From: Streptomyces flaveolus
GTDB lineage: Bacteria > Actinomycetota > Actinomycetes > Streptomycetales > Streptomycetaceae
Assembly: GCF_000716535.1 (NCBI RefSeq)
Contig: NZ_JNWV01000037.1
Span: 257,530-321,529, forward strand
Direction of reading: 5' to 3'
DNA length: 64,000 bases
The translations under genes and the position numbers were made by a program. The notes beneath the pieces are model-generated. The model saw only the letters and a program-made list of their open reading frames with translations. It was not told the origin of the DNA and ran no database searches. The stretch's first letter is position 1, and the number at the start of each line of letters is the position of its first letter. Shown piece by piece: positions 15,235-25,353 of the stretch.

Positions 15235-18200
15235 ATGGCGGAACAGCGGCGGCCGGGCGCGAACGGTGCGGCGGCACCCGAGCACGTGCTCGTGGTCTTC
15301 CCGGGGTACTACCGCTCGTGGGCGGCGTGGATCGCGCAGTGCCTGGAGCGGCACGGACACCGGGCCACCCTCCAGCGCTGGGACCCGCCGCGCGAGGTCG
15401 CGCTGGAGGACTCGCTCGGCGACCTGCTGCTGGCCAGCGGAAAGGTACTGCTGGTCCTCAACGACTGGTTCTTCGAACTGGGCCCCCGCCCGCCGGGCGA
15501 GTGGAACGACGCGCTGCGCGGCTTCGTCGCCGCCCACGCCGACCGGTTCGCGGCCGTCAACCTCACCAACCGGCCGCTGCTGCCCGCCACCGCCGTCCTG
15601 GAACCGGCCAGCCTGTGGGCGCTGAGCGAGGAGGCCGCCGAGGACCGCCTGCTGCGCCGCCTGGGCCTGGAACCGCTCGCCCGCCCCCGCACGCTCGCCG
15701 GCCGGATCCGCTACCCGGACGAGCGCTGCGAGATCTGGGGCGAGGTGCCGCGCCGCAACCCGCGCTTCACCGGCCGCGACGACCTGCTGGGCGAACTCCA
15801 CCAGCGGCTCGCCGACGCCGAGCGCGGCGCCGCCGCCTGCACGCTCGTCGGCATGTCCGGCATCGGCAAGACCCAGCTGGCCGCCGAGTACGCGCACCGC
15901 TTCAGCACCGACTACGACCTGGTGTGGTGGGTCAACAGCGACGACCGCACCATCCAGCGCGACCGCCTCGGCGAACTCGCCGTCGAACTCGGCCTGCGCA
16001 TCGGCAGCGAGCCCGGCGAGCGCATCCGCGCGGTCCGCAACGCGCTCAGGCGCGGGGAGCCGTACGCGAACTGGCTGCTGGTCTTCGACGGCTGGGACGA
16101 CATCGAGGGCGTGACCTCGCTGCTCCCGCAGGGCACCGGGCACGTGCTGATCACCTCCCGCAACCGGGGCTGGAGCGAGCACACCGACGTGCTGGAGATC
16201 CCCGCGTTCCTGCGCCCCGAGTCCACCGCCTACCTGATGCGCCGCGCCCCGCACATCAGCGCCCACGAGGCCGACGAGGTGGCCGCCGAGTTCGGGGACG
16301 TGCCGCTGCCGCTGGTGCAGGCCGCGTCCTGGCTCGGCGAGTCCGGCATGGAGGCCGCCGAGTACCTGCGGATGGTGCGCGAACGGCGGCTGTCCACCGT
16401 CGACGAGCCCGTCACCGGCGAGGGCTTCCCGCAGTCCTCCCTCACCTCCTGGGCCATACTGCTCAACCGGCTGCGCCGCTCCCAGCCGCAGGCCATCGAG
16501 GTGCTCGGCCTGTGCACCTCCTTCGCCCCCGGACGCATCCCGCTCGGCCTCATCCGCGCCTACCCGCGCGCCGAACTGCCCGAGGAACTGCGCTGGATGT
16601 CCACCGACCTGCCCGCGTGGACCCGGGCCCTGGACACCCTCGTCAACTACTCGGTGCTCACCCGCGAGACCCGCGGCCCGCTGGCCGCCGAGATGGGCCC
16701 GCACCAGGAGTCGGTGCACATGCACCGGCTCGTCCACGACATCGTCTCCAAGCTGACCGGCGACGGCAGCCACGAACTGCACCGGCGGGCGGTGCGCACC
16801 CTGCTCGCCGAGGCCGACCCCGGCAACCCCGCCGACAGCCGCAACTGGCCGCGCTACGCCGAACTGCTGCCCCACCTCGAACCCTCCGGCGCGCTGGAGA
16901 GCCGGCAGCCGCGCGTGCAGGAGCTGGTCCTGAACTGTCTGCGGTACTGCACCCGCAGCGGCGAGTACAGCGGCGGCCTGGAACTGGCGCAGCAGGTGCG
17001 CGAGCACTGGTCCCGGTTCATGGACCCGATCGACCAGCCGATGCTCGACCTGGCCACCCAGGAGGGCAACATGCTCCGCAACAGCGGCCGGTTCCGCGAG
17101 CTGTACGAGCTGCACCGGGGCGTGCTCAAACAGCTCCAGGCCGCGCCCCGGCGCAACGAGATCGGCGAGCTGGTCAGCAAGAGCGCCATCGCCTCCGGCC
17201 TGCGCTCCCTGGGCCGCTACCAGGAGGCGTACGACCTCCAGCGCGAGGTCCTCGACGGCAACGAGCGGCTCCTCGGCCCGGACGAGCCGCCCACCCTGGT
17301 CGCCCGGCACAACCTCGGCGTCACCCTGCGCATGCTGGGCCGGTACGCCGAGGCGCTGGACCTCGACCTGGAGACCCTGGCCCGGCGCGAGAGCGTGCTG
17401 CGGGCCCGGCACATCAACACCCTCCACTCCGGGAACGCGGTCACCCACAGCCTCCGCCTGCTCGGCCGCTACCGCGAGGCGCTGGCCCGCCAGGAACCCG
17501 TCGTACGGCTCCATGTGCAGGTGCTCGGCCCGCAGCATCCGCAGACCCTCGAAGCCCGCTCCCAGCTCGCCATGTGCCGGCGCCGGGAGGGCGGTCACGC
17601 GCCGGACGTCGGCCCCGGCATGGCCAGCCTGCTGGACCAGCTCATCCAGCTGCACGGCCGCGAGCACTACCGCACGCTGGCGTTCCTCACCAACTACGGC
17701 AACTACCTGCGGGAGCACGGCGATCTCAGCCAGGCCCGCGACCTCATCGACGAGGCGGAGGCCGGCTACCGGTCGCTGCTCGGCCCCGCGCACCCCGTGG
17801 CCACCGGCATGCTGTCCAACACCGGGCTGGTGATGCAGGCGGCCGGTGAGCGGGGCGAGGCCCTGTCCATGTTCGAGTCCGCGCTCGCCGGCCTCGGCGC
17901 CACGCTCGGCCCGGACCACCCCTGGGTCCTGGGCTGCGCCCTCAACGCGACCGGCGCGCGCAACCTCAACGGCCGCATCGAGGACGCGATGGAACTGAGC
18001 CGCGACACCCTGCGCCGGTCCCGGCACACACTGGGCCACGAGCACCCGCTCACGCTGTCGTGCCAGGTCGCTCTCGCCGCGGACCTGAGGGCGGCACACG
18101 AGCAGGAGGAGGCGGGGAAGCTGGAGGAGGACGCCCTGTTCGCCCTCACCCGCACGCTGGGAGCCCAACACCCCCACACGATCTCGGCCCGCCAACGGAC

Positions 18201-18237
18201 CAGGCCCTACTGGGACTTCGAGGCGTACCTGGGCTGA
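15235..18237 (+). CDS. fxsT: FxsT: TIR-like, STAND NTPase, tetratricopeptide repeat protein
   Basis: A 1000-aa STAND-class protein. Residues 15-85 are a degenerate TIR-like domain (HVLVVFPGYYRSWAAWIAQC; VLLVLNDWFFELG) in which the usual SYA opening and catalytic region are poorly kept. The NTPase has Walker A GMSGIGKT (206-213) and Walker B WLLVFDGWDD (280-289), with a VLITSRN sensor strand. From about residue 600, at least eight TPR-like repeats occur, several with LGRYxEAxxLxREV and LGxxHPxTL signatures. In plant and bacterial relatives such architecture detects a trigger and oligomerises. It is last in the block and followed by a strong terminator. Confidence 0.9.
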   Translation: MAEQRRPGANGAAAPEHVLVVFPGYYRSWAAWIAQCLERHGHRATLQRWDPPREVALEDSLGDLLLASGKVLLVLNDWFFELGPRPPGEWNDALRGFVAAHADRFAAVNLTNRPLLPATAVLEPASLWALSEEAAEDRLLRRLGLEPLARPRTLAGRIRYPDERCEIWGEVPRRNPRFTGRDDLLGELHQRLADAERGAAACTLVGMSGIGKTQLAAEYAHRFSTDYDLVWWVNSDDRTIQRDRLGELAVELGLRIGSEPGERIRAVRNALRRGEPYANWLLVFDGWDDIEGVTSLLPQGTGHVLITSRNRGWSEHTDVLEIPAFLRPESTAYLMRRAPHISAHEADEVAAEFGDVPLPLVQAASWLGESGMEAAEYLRMVRERRLSTVDEPVTGEGFPQSSLTSWAILLNRLRRSQPQAIEVLGLCTSFAPGRIPLGLIRAYPRAELPEELRWMSTDLPAWTRALDTLVNYSVLTRETRGPLAAEMGPHQESVHMHRLVHDIVSKLTGDGSHELHRRAVRTLLAEADPGNPADSRNWPRYAELLPHLEPSGALESRQPRVQELVLNCLRYCTRSGEYSGGLELAQQVREHWSRFMDPIDQPMLDLATQEGNMLRNSGRFRELYELHRGVLKQLQAAPRRNEIGELVSKSAIASGLRSLGRYQEAYDLQREVLDGNERLLGPDEPPTLVARHNLGVTLRMLGRYAEALDLDLETLARRESVLRARHINTLHSGNAVTHSLRLLGRYREALARQEPVVRLHVQVLGPQHPQTLEARSQLAMCRRREGGHAPDVGPGMASLLDQLIQLHGREHYRTLAFLTNYGNYLREHGDLSQARDLIDEAEAGYRSLLGPAHPVATGMLSNTGLVMQAAGERGEALSMFESALAGLGATLGPDHPWVLGCALNATGARNLNGRIEDAMELSRDTLRRSRHTLGHEHPLTLSCQVALAADLRAAHEQEEAGKLEEDALFALTRTLGAQHPHTISARQRTRPYWDFEAYLG

Positions 18238-18245
18238 AAGCGTCC

Positions 18246-18299
18246 CGCAAGGGGCGCGGGGAACCGCGCGAGCAACCGAGGACGGTCCGCAGCCGCGCA
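18246..18299 (+). repeat. Dispersed Streptomyces 3'-end repeat
   Basis: The segment AAGGGGCGCGGGGAACCGCG and its continuation GAGCAACCGAGGACGGTCCG is a common Streptomyces intergenic sequence that sits just after stop codons. A diverged relative is at 26161-26216 after the rhomboid-like gene. Confidence 0.6.
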
Positions 18300-18329
18300 C
18301 CATCCGCTACCGCCCCGCCGGGCAGGCGA

Positions 18330-18367
18330 AGAGCCCGGTACCGAGTCGGAACTCGGCACCGGGCTCT
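18330..18367. terminator. Bidirectional terminator between fxsT and kgd
   Basis: GAGCCCGGTACCGAGT (18331-18346) pairs with ACTCGGCACCGGGCTC (18351-18366) around a CGGA loop: 16-bp stem with a single mismatch. It separates two convergent genes, so it can serve both. Confidence 0.85.
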
Positions 18368-18391
18368 CAGCTTGGCTGACCGCCGGAGGCA

Positions 18392-21300
18392 CTACGCGTC
18401 GAAGACCTCACGCACGAGCTGCTCCTGCTCCGCCTGGTGCCGCTTCGCGGAGCCGACCGCCGGGGACGAGGAGTGCGGACGCGAGATGCGCCGCAGGCGC
18501 TCGCCGTGCGGGACGTCCGCGCCGACCGCCAGGTCCAGGTGGTCGATCAGGTTGAGCGCGATGAACGGCCACGCACCCTGGTTCGCCGGCTCCTCCTGCG
18601 CCCACAGGTACTTCTCGGCGTTCGGGTACTTGTTGACCTCCGCCTGGATCTCGGCACCCGGCAGCGGGTACAGCCGCTCGATGCGGATGATCGCGGTGTC
18701 CGTCACGCCCCGCTTCTGCCGCTCGGCCTCGAGGTCGTAGTACAGCTTGCCGGCCACGAAGACGACCTTGCGGACCGCGGCCGGGTCCGCCGCCGTGTCC
18801 CCGATGACGGGACGGAACTGACCCGACGTGAACTCCTCCGTCTTCGACGCGGCGGCCTTCAGGCGCAGCATCGACTTCGGGGTGAAGACCACCAGCGGCT
18901 TGTGGTGCGGGTTGTGCACCTGCCACCGCAGGAGGTGGAAGTAGTTCGACGGCAGGGTCGGCATGGCGACCGTCATGTTGTTCTGCGCGCAGAGCTGGAG
19001 GAAGCGCTCGACCCGGGCCGAGGAGTGGTCCGGGCCCTGGCCCTCGTAGCCGTGCGGCAGGAGCAGGGTGACGCCGGACGTCTGGCCCCACTTCTGCTCC
19101 GCTGCCGAGATGTACTCGTCGACCACCGTCTGGGCGCCGTTGACGAAGTCGCCGAACTGCGCCTCCCACATCACGAGCGCGTCGGGACGGGCCAGCGAGT
19201 AGCCGTACTCGAAGCCCATGACCGCGTACTCGGACAGCAGGGAGTTGTAGACGTTGTAGCGCGCCTGGTCCTCGGCGAGGTACTGGAGCGGGGTGTACTC
19301 CTCGCCCGTCTCACGGTCGATGAGGACCGCGTGGCGCTGGCCGAAGGTGCCGCGCTGGGAGTCCTGGCCGGACAGCCGGACCGGGGTGCCCTCCAGCAGC
19401 AGGGAGCCGACGGCGAGGGTCTCGCCCATGCCCCAGTCGATCGTGCCGTCCTCGACCATCGCCGCCCGGCGCTGCAGCTGGGGCAGCAGACGCGGGTGGA
19501 CGTGGAAGGAGTCGGGGATGTTGACCTGGGACTCGGCGATGCGCTTGACGACCTCCGAGGAGATCGCGGTGTTCACGGCGACCGGGAAGTCCGCCTGCGG
19601 GTCCGGCACGGGGCCGGTGGCCTGTTGGGTCGTGACGGCCTCGCGGACCTCCGTGAAGACCTTCTCCAGCTGACCCTGGTAGTCCTGGAGGGCCTGCTCG
19701 GCCTCTTCCAGGGTGATGTCGCCGCGACCGATCAGGGACTCGGTGTAGAGCTTGCGCACCGAGCGCTTCTTGTCGATCAGGTCGTACATCAGCGGCTGGG
19801 TGAAGGCCGGGTTGTCCGACTCGTTGTGACCGCGGCGGCGGTAGCAGATGAGGTCGATCACCACGTCCTTGTTGAACGCCTGGCGGAACTCGAAGGCCAG
19901 CCGCGCGACGCGGACCACGGCCTCCGGGTCGTCGCCGTTCACGTGGAAGATCGGGGCCTCGATCATGCGGGCCACGTCCGTCGCGTACATGGAGGAACGC
20001 GAGGACTCGGGGGCCGCGGTGAAGCCGACCTGGTTGTTGATGACGATGTGGACCGTGCCGCCGGTGCGGTAACCGCGCAGCTGCGACATGTTGAGGGTCT
20101 CGGCCACCACGCCCTGGCCCGCGAAGGCCGCGTCGCCGTGCAGGGCGACGGGCAGCACGGTGAAGTCCGTCCCGCCCTTGTTGATGATGTCCTGCTTGGC
20201 GCGGGCGATGCCCTCGATGACCGGGTCGACCGTCTCCAGGTGGGACGGGTTGGCGGCCAGCGAGACCTTGATCTGCTCGCCGTCCAGGCCGGTGAAGGTG
20301 CCCTCGGCGCCCAGGTGGTACTTGACGTCGCCGGAGCCGTGCATCGACTTCGGGTCGAGGTTGCCCTCGAACTCGCGGAAGATCTGCGCGTAGGACTTGC
20401 CGACGATGTTGGCGAGGACGTTCAGGCGGCCGCGGTGGGCCATGCCGATGACGACCTCGTCCAGGCGGGACTCGGCGGCGGAGTCGATCACCGCGTCGAG
20501 CAGCGGGATGACGGACTCGCCGCCCTCCAGCGAGAAGCGCTTCTGGCCGACGTACTTCGTCTGCAGGAAGGTCTCGAAGGCCTCCGCGGCGTTCAGCCGG
20601 CGCAGGATGCGCAGCTGCTCCTCACGCTCCATCTTGGAGTGCGGGCGCTCGACGCGGTCCTGGATCCACTTGCGCTGCTTGGGGTCCTGGATGTGCATGA
20701 ACTCGATGCCGGTGGTGCGGCAGTACGAGTCGCGCAGCACGCCGAGGATGTCGCGCAGCTTCATCATCGACTTGCCGGCGAAGCCGCCGACCGCGAAGTC
20801 GCGCTCCAGGTCCCACAGGGTGAGCCCGTGCTCGGTGATGTCCAGGTCGGGGTGCTTGCGCTGCTTGTACTCCAGCGGGTCGGTGTCGGCCATGACGTGG
20901 CCGCGGACCCGGTAGGAGTGGATCAGCTCGAAGACGCGGGCGGCCTTGGTGACGTCGTCGTCGTGGCTGGCGTCGATGTCCTTGAGCCAGCGGACCGGCT
21001 CGTAGGGGATGCGCAGCGCCTGGAAGATGTCGTCGTAGAAGCCGTTCTCGCCGAGCAGCAGGTTCGCGACCTGGCGGAGGAACTCGCCGGAGGCGGCGCC
21101 CTGGATGACCCGGTGGTCGTAGGTCGACGTGAGCGTCATGACCTTCGAGATGCCGAGCTTGTTCAGGGTGTCCTGGCTGGTGCCCTGGAACTCCGCCGGG
21201 TAGTCCATGGAGCCGACGCCCATGATCACGGACTGGCCGGGCATCAGGCGCGGCACCGAGTGGACGGTGCCGAGGCCGCCGGGGTTGGTCAGGGAGACCG

Positions 21301-22207
21301 TGACGCCGGTGAAGTCGTCCATCGTCAGCTTGCCCTCGCGGGCACGGCGGACGATGTCCTCGTAGGCCTGCCAGAACTCGAAGAAGTTCAGCGTCTCGGC
21401 CTTCTTGATGGCGGCCACGACGAGCTGGCGGTCACCGTTCGGCTTGACCAGGTCGATGGCCAGGCCGAGGTTGACGTGCGGCGGCTTGACGAGGGTCGGC
21501 TTGCCGTCCTTCTCGCCGAACGACCAGTTCATCGACGGCATGGCCTTGATGGCCTGCACCATCGCGAAGCCGATCAGGTGCGTGAAGGAGATCTTCCCGC
21601 CCCGGGCGCGCTTCAGGTGGTTGTTGATGACGATGCGGTTGTCGAACAGCAGCTTCACCGGGACGGCGCGGACCGAGGTGGCGGTCGGCAGCTCCAGGGA
21701 GGCGTTCATGTTCTTGGCGACGGCGGCGGCCGGGCCGCGCAGCGTGATCAGCTCCGGTCCCTCGGGGGCCTCGGCGGCGGGGGCGGCCTTGGCCTTGGGC
21801 TGAGCGGGCGCCTGTGCGGGCTGCGCCGGCTTGGCCGGGGCGGGGGCCTTCGCCGCGGGGGCCGGGGCCGGGGCCGGTGCGGGGGCCGCGGCGGGCTTCG
21901 GAGCCGCGGGGGCGGCCGGGGCGGCGGCCTGGGGGGCCGGGGCCGCGGGCCGGGCCTGCGGGGCCGTGGTGGGGGTCTCTGCGGCCCCCGTGGCCGCAGT
22001 ACCCGCCGGAGCCGGGGTGGCAGGTGCACCCGGCTTGTAATCGGCGAAGAAGTCCCACCAGGCACGGTCTACCGAATTCGGGTCCTGGAGGTACTGCTGA
22101 TAGATCTCGTCGACGAGCCACTCGTTCGGACCGAACGCGGCAGCGGGGTTCTTCCCGGCTTGGTCGTCGGTGGAGATGCTCGAGTTACTGGGGGACTGTG
22201 GCGACAC
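18392..22207 (-). CDS. kgd: Multifunctional 2-oxoglutarate decarboxylase / dehydrogenase E1 with E2 succinyltransferase domain
   Basis: A 1271-aa TCA enzyme of the actinobacterial fused type that converts 2-oxoglutarate to succinyl-CoA (or succinic semialdehyde) with thiamine diphosphate. N-terminal E1 segment ([20 protein letters not shown]), an Ala/Pro linker, the E2-type acyltransferase domain with catalytic [17 protein letters not shown], then the E1 core ([41 protein letters not shown]). GTG 22207 is preferred, giving the SPQSPSNSS opening I know from homologues; an in-frame GTG at 22234 would add nine residues. It is followed, in its own direction, by the shared terminator with fxsT. 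Confidence 0.95.
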   Translation of the reverse strand: MSPQSPSNSSISTDDQAGKNPAAAFGPNEWLVDEIYQQYLQDPNSVDRAWWDFFADYKPGAPATPAPAGTAATGAAETPTTAPQARPAAPAPQAAAPAAPAAPKPAAAPAPAPAPAPAAKAPAPAKPAQPAQAPAQPKAKAAPAAEAPEGPELITLRGPAAAVAKNMNASLELPTATSVRAVPVKLLFDNRIVINNHLKRARGGKISFTHLIGFAMVQAIKAMPSMNWSFGEKDGKPTLVKPPHVNLGLAIDLVKPNGDRQLVVAAIKKAETLNFFEFWQAYEDIVRRAREGKLTMDDFTGVTVSLTNPGGLGTVHSVPRLMPGQSVIMGVGSMDYPAEFQGTSQDTLNKLGISKVMTLTSTYDHRVIQGAASGEFLRQVANLLLGENGFYDDIFQALRIPYEPVRWLKDIDASHDDDVTKAARVFELIHSYRVRGHVMADTDPLEYKQRKHPDLDITEHGLTLWDLERDFAVGGFAGKSMMKLRDILGVLRDSYCRTTGIEFMHIQDPKQRKWIQDRVERPHSKMEREEQLRILRRLNAAEAFETFLQTKYVGQKRFSLEGGESVIPLLDAVIDSAAESRLDEVVIGMAHRGRLNVLANIVGKSYAQIFREFEGNLDPKSMHGSGDVKYHLGAEGTFTGLDGEQIKVSLAANPSHLETVDPVIEGIARAKQDIINKGGTDFTVLPVALHGDAAFAGQGVVAETLNMSQLRGYRTGGTVHIVINNQVGFTAAPESSRSSMYATDVARMIEAPIFHVNGDDPEAVVRVARLAFEFRQAFNKDVVIDLICYRRRGHNESDNPAFTQPLMYDLIDKKRSVRKLYTESLIGRGDITLEEAEQALQDYQGQLEKVFTEVREAVTTQQATGPVPDPQADFPVAVNTAISSEVVKRIAESQVNIPDSFHVHPRLLPQLQRRAAMVEDGTIDWGMGETLAVGSLLLEGTPVRLSGQDSQRGTFGQRHAVLIDRETGEEYTPLQYLAEDQARYNVYNSLLSEYAVMGFEYGYSLARPDALVMWEAQFGDFVNGAQTVVDEYISAAEQKWGQTSGVTLLLPHGYEGQGPDHSSARVERFLQLCAQNNMTVAMPTLPSNYFHLLRWQVHNPHHKPLVVFTPKSMLRLKAAASKTEEFTSGQFRPVIGDTAADPAAVRKVVFVAGKLYYDLEAERQKRGVTDTAIIRIERLYPLPGAEIQAEVNKYPNAEKYLWAQEEPANQGAWPFIALNLIDHLDLAVGADVPHGERLRRISRPHSSSPAVGSAKRHQAEQEQLVREVFDA

Positions 22208-22507
22208 GGCGGCAACCGCCCTCTTCCGCTTCACAAGGTGATGGACAGCGGGAATAAAGGCTACGCCTCCCTGGCCGGGAAGGTCAGGTCGAGCAAGGTC
22301 ATCGTCGCGTAAGTCACATCAAGAATCTTGTTTCAGGGCTTGAAATGGCGGGAAACAAGCGTGGTTCCACACGTCGGAGGGTGTGCGGGCCCGGGCCCTG
22401 CGCGTCTTCGTTCGACGGGTGGCGCGGGCCTGCCCTGATCACACGTGTCCGGCTGCGCGGACCGGCGGTCGACCGGCGTGGATCTTGTTGTTCGCTCGGA
22501 CTTTACG
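22208..22507 (-). promoter_or_regulatory. Intergenic region upstream of kgd
   Basis: 300 gene-free bases, with the least GC-rich patch at 22311-22350. It contains CAAGAATCTTG (22320-22330), arms CAAGA/TCTTG around one A, which could be an operator. A confident -10/-35 pair is not recognised. The start of kgd must be served from here because the histidine kinase gene upstream ends at 22508 on the same strand. Confidence 0.4.
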
Positions 22508-23632
22508 TCAACTTGGGGTGGAAGTCAGTCCCGGAAGAGTGACGATGATCCGGCAGCCCCGCTCGGATTCGGCCACACCGATCCGGCCGCCGTGCAGATC
22601 CACCGCCCACCGGGCGATCGCCAGGCCCAGCCCCGTGCCGCCGTCGCTGCCCGGACCGTGCGGCCGGGTCACCGCACCGCGGTTGAACCGCTCGAACACC
22701 CGGTGCCACTCCGACCGGGGGATGCCGGGGCCCTCGTCCAGGACCTCCAGCTCCAGCGACTCCGGCTGCGGCCCGCGCCGCGCCCGCACGGTGACCCGGC
22801 CGTGCGGCGGGCTGTGCTTGACCGCGTTGTCGATCAGGTTCGCGACGACCTGGTGGATGCGCTCGGGATCCGCGTGCGCGGTCAGCTCCGGCGGGGAGAC
22901 GTCGAGGTGCAGATGGACGTCCGTGCGCGTGTGGCTGCCGGAGCCGGTGGCCATGCCCGCGCGCGCGGAGGCGACCATGTTGGCCTCCTTCAGCACGCCG
23001 GACAGGTACGGCCACACCTCGAACCGCCGCAGCTTCAGCGGTACGACGCCGTTGTCCAGCCGGGACAGGTCCAGCAGGGTCTCGACCAGGCGGCCGAGCC
23101 GCTCGGTCTGCTTCAGGGCCGTCCGCATGGTCTCCGGGTCGGCCTCGGTCACCCCGTCGACGATGTTCTCCAGCACCGCGCGCAGCCCGGCGATCGGGGT
23201 GCGCAGCTCGTGCGAGACGTTCGCGACGAGCTCCTTGCGCTGGTTGTCCTGGGCCTCCAGCTCGTCGGCCATGACGTTGATCGTCTGAGCCAGGTCACCG
23301 AGCTCGTCCCGGCGGTTCTCGCGCACCCGGCGGGTGTAGTCGCCCTGGGAGATGGAGCGGGCCACCGCGTTCATCTCGTCCAGCGGCATGGTGAGCGAGT
23401 GCGCCACGAACTGCGTGATCAGCAGGGTGGCGATCATCGAGAAGACCGTGATGAAGCGCAGCTCCGTCTTGGTGTGCACCGCCACGATCGACAGACCCGT
23501 GGTGATCAGCACCGAGATGACGACGAGCACGCCCAGCTTGGTCTTGATCGAGAACGGGCGCACGCCGCCCCAGGGATCCTCGCCGAGGGTCCCTGGGCTC
23601 CTCCGTGCGGCCTGGCGCCCGCCGCCGCTCAT
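22508..23632 (-). CDS. Membrane sensor histidine kinase
   Basis: A 374-aa HK: two transmembrane helices (about residues 33-53 and 58-78) with almost no extracellular loop between them, HAMP (about 78-130), dimerisation helix with phospho-acceptor His141 (VANVSHELRTP), and ATPase with LIDNAVKHSP and GGTGLGLAIARW. The tiny loop suggests intramembrane sensing or sensing through a partner. Its ATG overlaps the TGA of the response regulator (ATGA), so the two are a cognate pair. The signal is unknown. In S. coelicolor I recall a homologous pair adjacent to the fused OGDH gene. Confidence 0.92.
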   Translation of the reverse strand: MSGGGRQAARRSPGTLGEDPWGGVRPFSIKTKLGVLVVISVLITTGLSIVAVHTKTELRFITVFSMIATLLITQFVAHSLTMPLDEMNAVARSISQGDYTRRVRENRRDELGDLAQTINVMADELEAQDNQRKELVANVSHELRTPIAGLRAVLENIVDGVTEADPETMRTALKQTERLGRLVETLLDLSRLDNGVVPLKLRRFEVWPYLSGVLKEANMVASARAGMATGSGSHTRTDVHLHLDVSPPELTAHADPERIHQVVANLIDNAVKHSPPHGRVTVRARRGPQPESLELEVLDEGPGIPRSEWHRVFERFNRGAVTRPHGPGSDGGTGLGLAIARWAVDLHGGRIGVAESERGCRIIVTLPGLTSTPS

Positions 23633-24369
23633 GGGGTCGGCGTCTCCAGCGCGTACCCCACGCCGTGCACCGTACGGATCCGCTCGGCGCCGATCTTCCG
23701 CCGCAGCGCCTTGATGTGGCTGTCGACCGTGCGGGTGCCGGAGGCGTCCGCCCAGTCCCACACCTCGGCCAGGAGCTGCTCCCGGGAGAGCACCGCGCGC
23801 GGGGTGTTCGCCAGGCACACCAGCAGGTCGAACTCGGTGGGCGTCAGGTGGACGTCCTCGGACTTCACCCGCACCCGGCGCTGTGCGTGGTCGATCTCCA
23901 GCTCGCCGAGCCGCAGGATGCCGGAGCGCGGGGTGGTGGCGGCCAGCGCGGCCCGCTCCACCCGGCGCAGCAGCACGTGCACGCGTGCGGCCAGCTCCCG
24001 CATCGAGAACGGCTTGGTCATGTAGTCGTCGGCGCCCACGCCGAGCCCGACCAGCATGTCGGTCTCGTCGTCCCGCGCGGTCAGCATCAGCACCGGCACC
24101 GGCCGCTGCGCCTGCACCCGCCGGCACACTTCGAGCCCGTCGAAGCCCGGCAGCATGATGTCGAGGATCAGCAGATCGGGCTGCCAGGCCTCGGCGGTGT
24201 CGACCGCGGCCGGACCGTCGGCCGCCGTTTGCACCAGAAATCCCTCGGCGCGGAGCCGGGCCGCGATGGCGTCGACGATCGTGGGGTCGTCCTCGACGAC
24301 CAGCACCCGGCGCTGTGCGCCCGGGGTGGTCGTCGCCGCGCCGCTCTGGGAGGTGTGTGTCTGCTCCAT
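23629..24369 (-). CDS. OmpR/PhoB-family response regulator
   Basis: A 246-aa regulator. The receiver domain has the acidic pair in VLVVEDDPT, phospho-acceptor Asp70 (LLILDIMLPG) and the conserved Lys in DDYMTKPFSM. The C-terminal winged helix has LTPTEFDLLVCLANTP and TVDSHIKALRRKIG. It is translated ahead of and overlaps its kinase by four bases. The promoter should lie in the 112-bp gap before 24482. A low-complexity Gln/Thr-rich lead of about 18 residues precedes the receiver. Confidence 0.93.
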   Translation of the reverse strand: MEQTHTSQSGAATTTPGAQRRVLVVEDDPTIVDAIAARLRAEGFLVQTAADGPAAVDTAEAWQPDLLILDIMLPGFDGLEVCRRVQAQRPVPVLMLTARDDETDMLVGLGVGADDYMTKPFSMRELAARVHVLLRRVERAALAATTPRSGILRLGELEIDHAQRRVRVKSEDVHLTPTEFDLLVCLANTPRAVLSREQLLAEVWDWADASGTRTVDSHIKALRRKIGAERIRTVHGVGYALETPTP

Positions 24370-24481
24370 CGCCCGCCCCTGTTGTTGCTTTCCGGAATCA
24401 GTGGGGTGATCCCATGTCTGCGTTTGACGCTTGAATGATCGGCGTCAGGGCAGCACATTACGGTGACCGACCGCGCTGTCG

Positions 24482-25159
24482 CTATCCAGGTCGGACGGCG
24501 AGGTGGATGGCGTCCGGAACGCCCCGGGCAACCGGCACCTCTTCGGTACGCACCTGCTGGAACCCGGCATTCCGCAAGCTTCCTTCAAATTCCGGAGAGG
24601 GCTCGGCCGACCACACCGCGAGCACCCCGCCAGGCCTCAAAACCCTTGCGCAGGCAGCGAGTCCGGCCGGTGAGTAGAGGCTGTCGTTGTCCTCGGTGAC
24701 GGTCCAGCCGGGGCCGTTGTCGATGTCGAGACACAGCGCGTCGAACGTGTCCGATGTCTCATTGACGTACCGCACGAGATCCGCTTCCACGATCGCGGTG
24801 CGCGGATCGGCGAGCGCGTCGGCGGACAGCTCCGCCAGCGGTCCGTCCCGGTGCCAGTCGACGACGGCCGGTTCCCGCTCCACCACGGTGATCCGCCCCC
24901 ACCGGGGGTCGGCGGCGGCATGTGCGAGCGAGAACCCCACGCCCAGCCCGCCGATCAGCACCTCCGGCGTGGGCCGCCCGTCCAGCGCGGCGCGGGCCGC
25001 GTCGACCAGCAGCCGCTCCGAGCGGCCGTCCGAGGTGTCCATCAGGAAGCAGCCGTTGGCGATGATCTGCAGCAGCGCACCGTGTCTGCGCAGCACCACC
25101 TCGCCGTACGGGCCGTCGCGTCGGTCCAGGACCACGGGAGTGTCGTACACGGCAGTCAT
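24482..25159 (-). CDS. Spermidine-synthase-like SAM-dependent methyltransferase family protein
   Basis: A 225-aa protein. The sequence LIGGLGVGFSLAHAAADP is the glycine-rich nucleotide-binding loop of class I methyltransferase / polyamine synthase folds. TVVEREPAVVDWHR and FDALCLDIDNGP resemble the acidic binding loops of spermidine synthases. The start at 25159 (MTAVYDTPVVLDRRDGPYG) is chosen because the longer frame adds nothing recognisable, and GGATGGGG precedes it closely. A polyamine substrate is not established: catalytic aspartates of true spermidine synthases are not clearly placed. Transcribed alone or with the two-component genes. Confidence 0.78.
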   Translation of the reverse strand: MTAVYDTPVVLDRRDGPYGEVVLRRHGALLQIIANGCFLMDTSDGRSERLLVDAARAALDGRPTPEVLIGGLGVGFSLAHAAADPRWGRITVVEREPAVVDWHRDGPLAELSADALADPRTAIVEADLVRYVNETSDTFDALCLDIDNGPGWTVTEDNDSLYSPAGLAACARVLRPGGVLAVWSAEPSPEFEGSLRNAGFQQVRTEEVPVARGVPDAIHLAVRPG

Positions 25160-25353
25160 GACCCCATCCTGCTTGAACGGAGCCTGGCATTCACGGGAAT
25201 TGCGCATGACCCCCACGGACGGGTGGTCCGCGCCGGGCCGGACGCGGCCGGCGGGTGAGAGGTTGCCGTGAATCCGCTCCCGGGTGGCGTCGGTCATAGA
25301 CAGCGGGCACGCCGGGCACGAAGGGTGGGGCGGGACGGAAGGAGCGCCTCACC

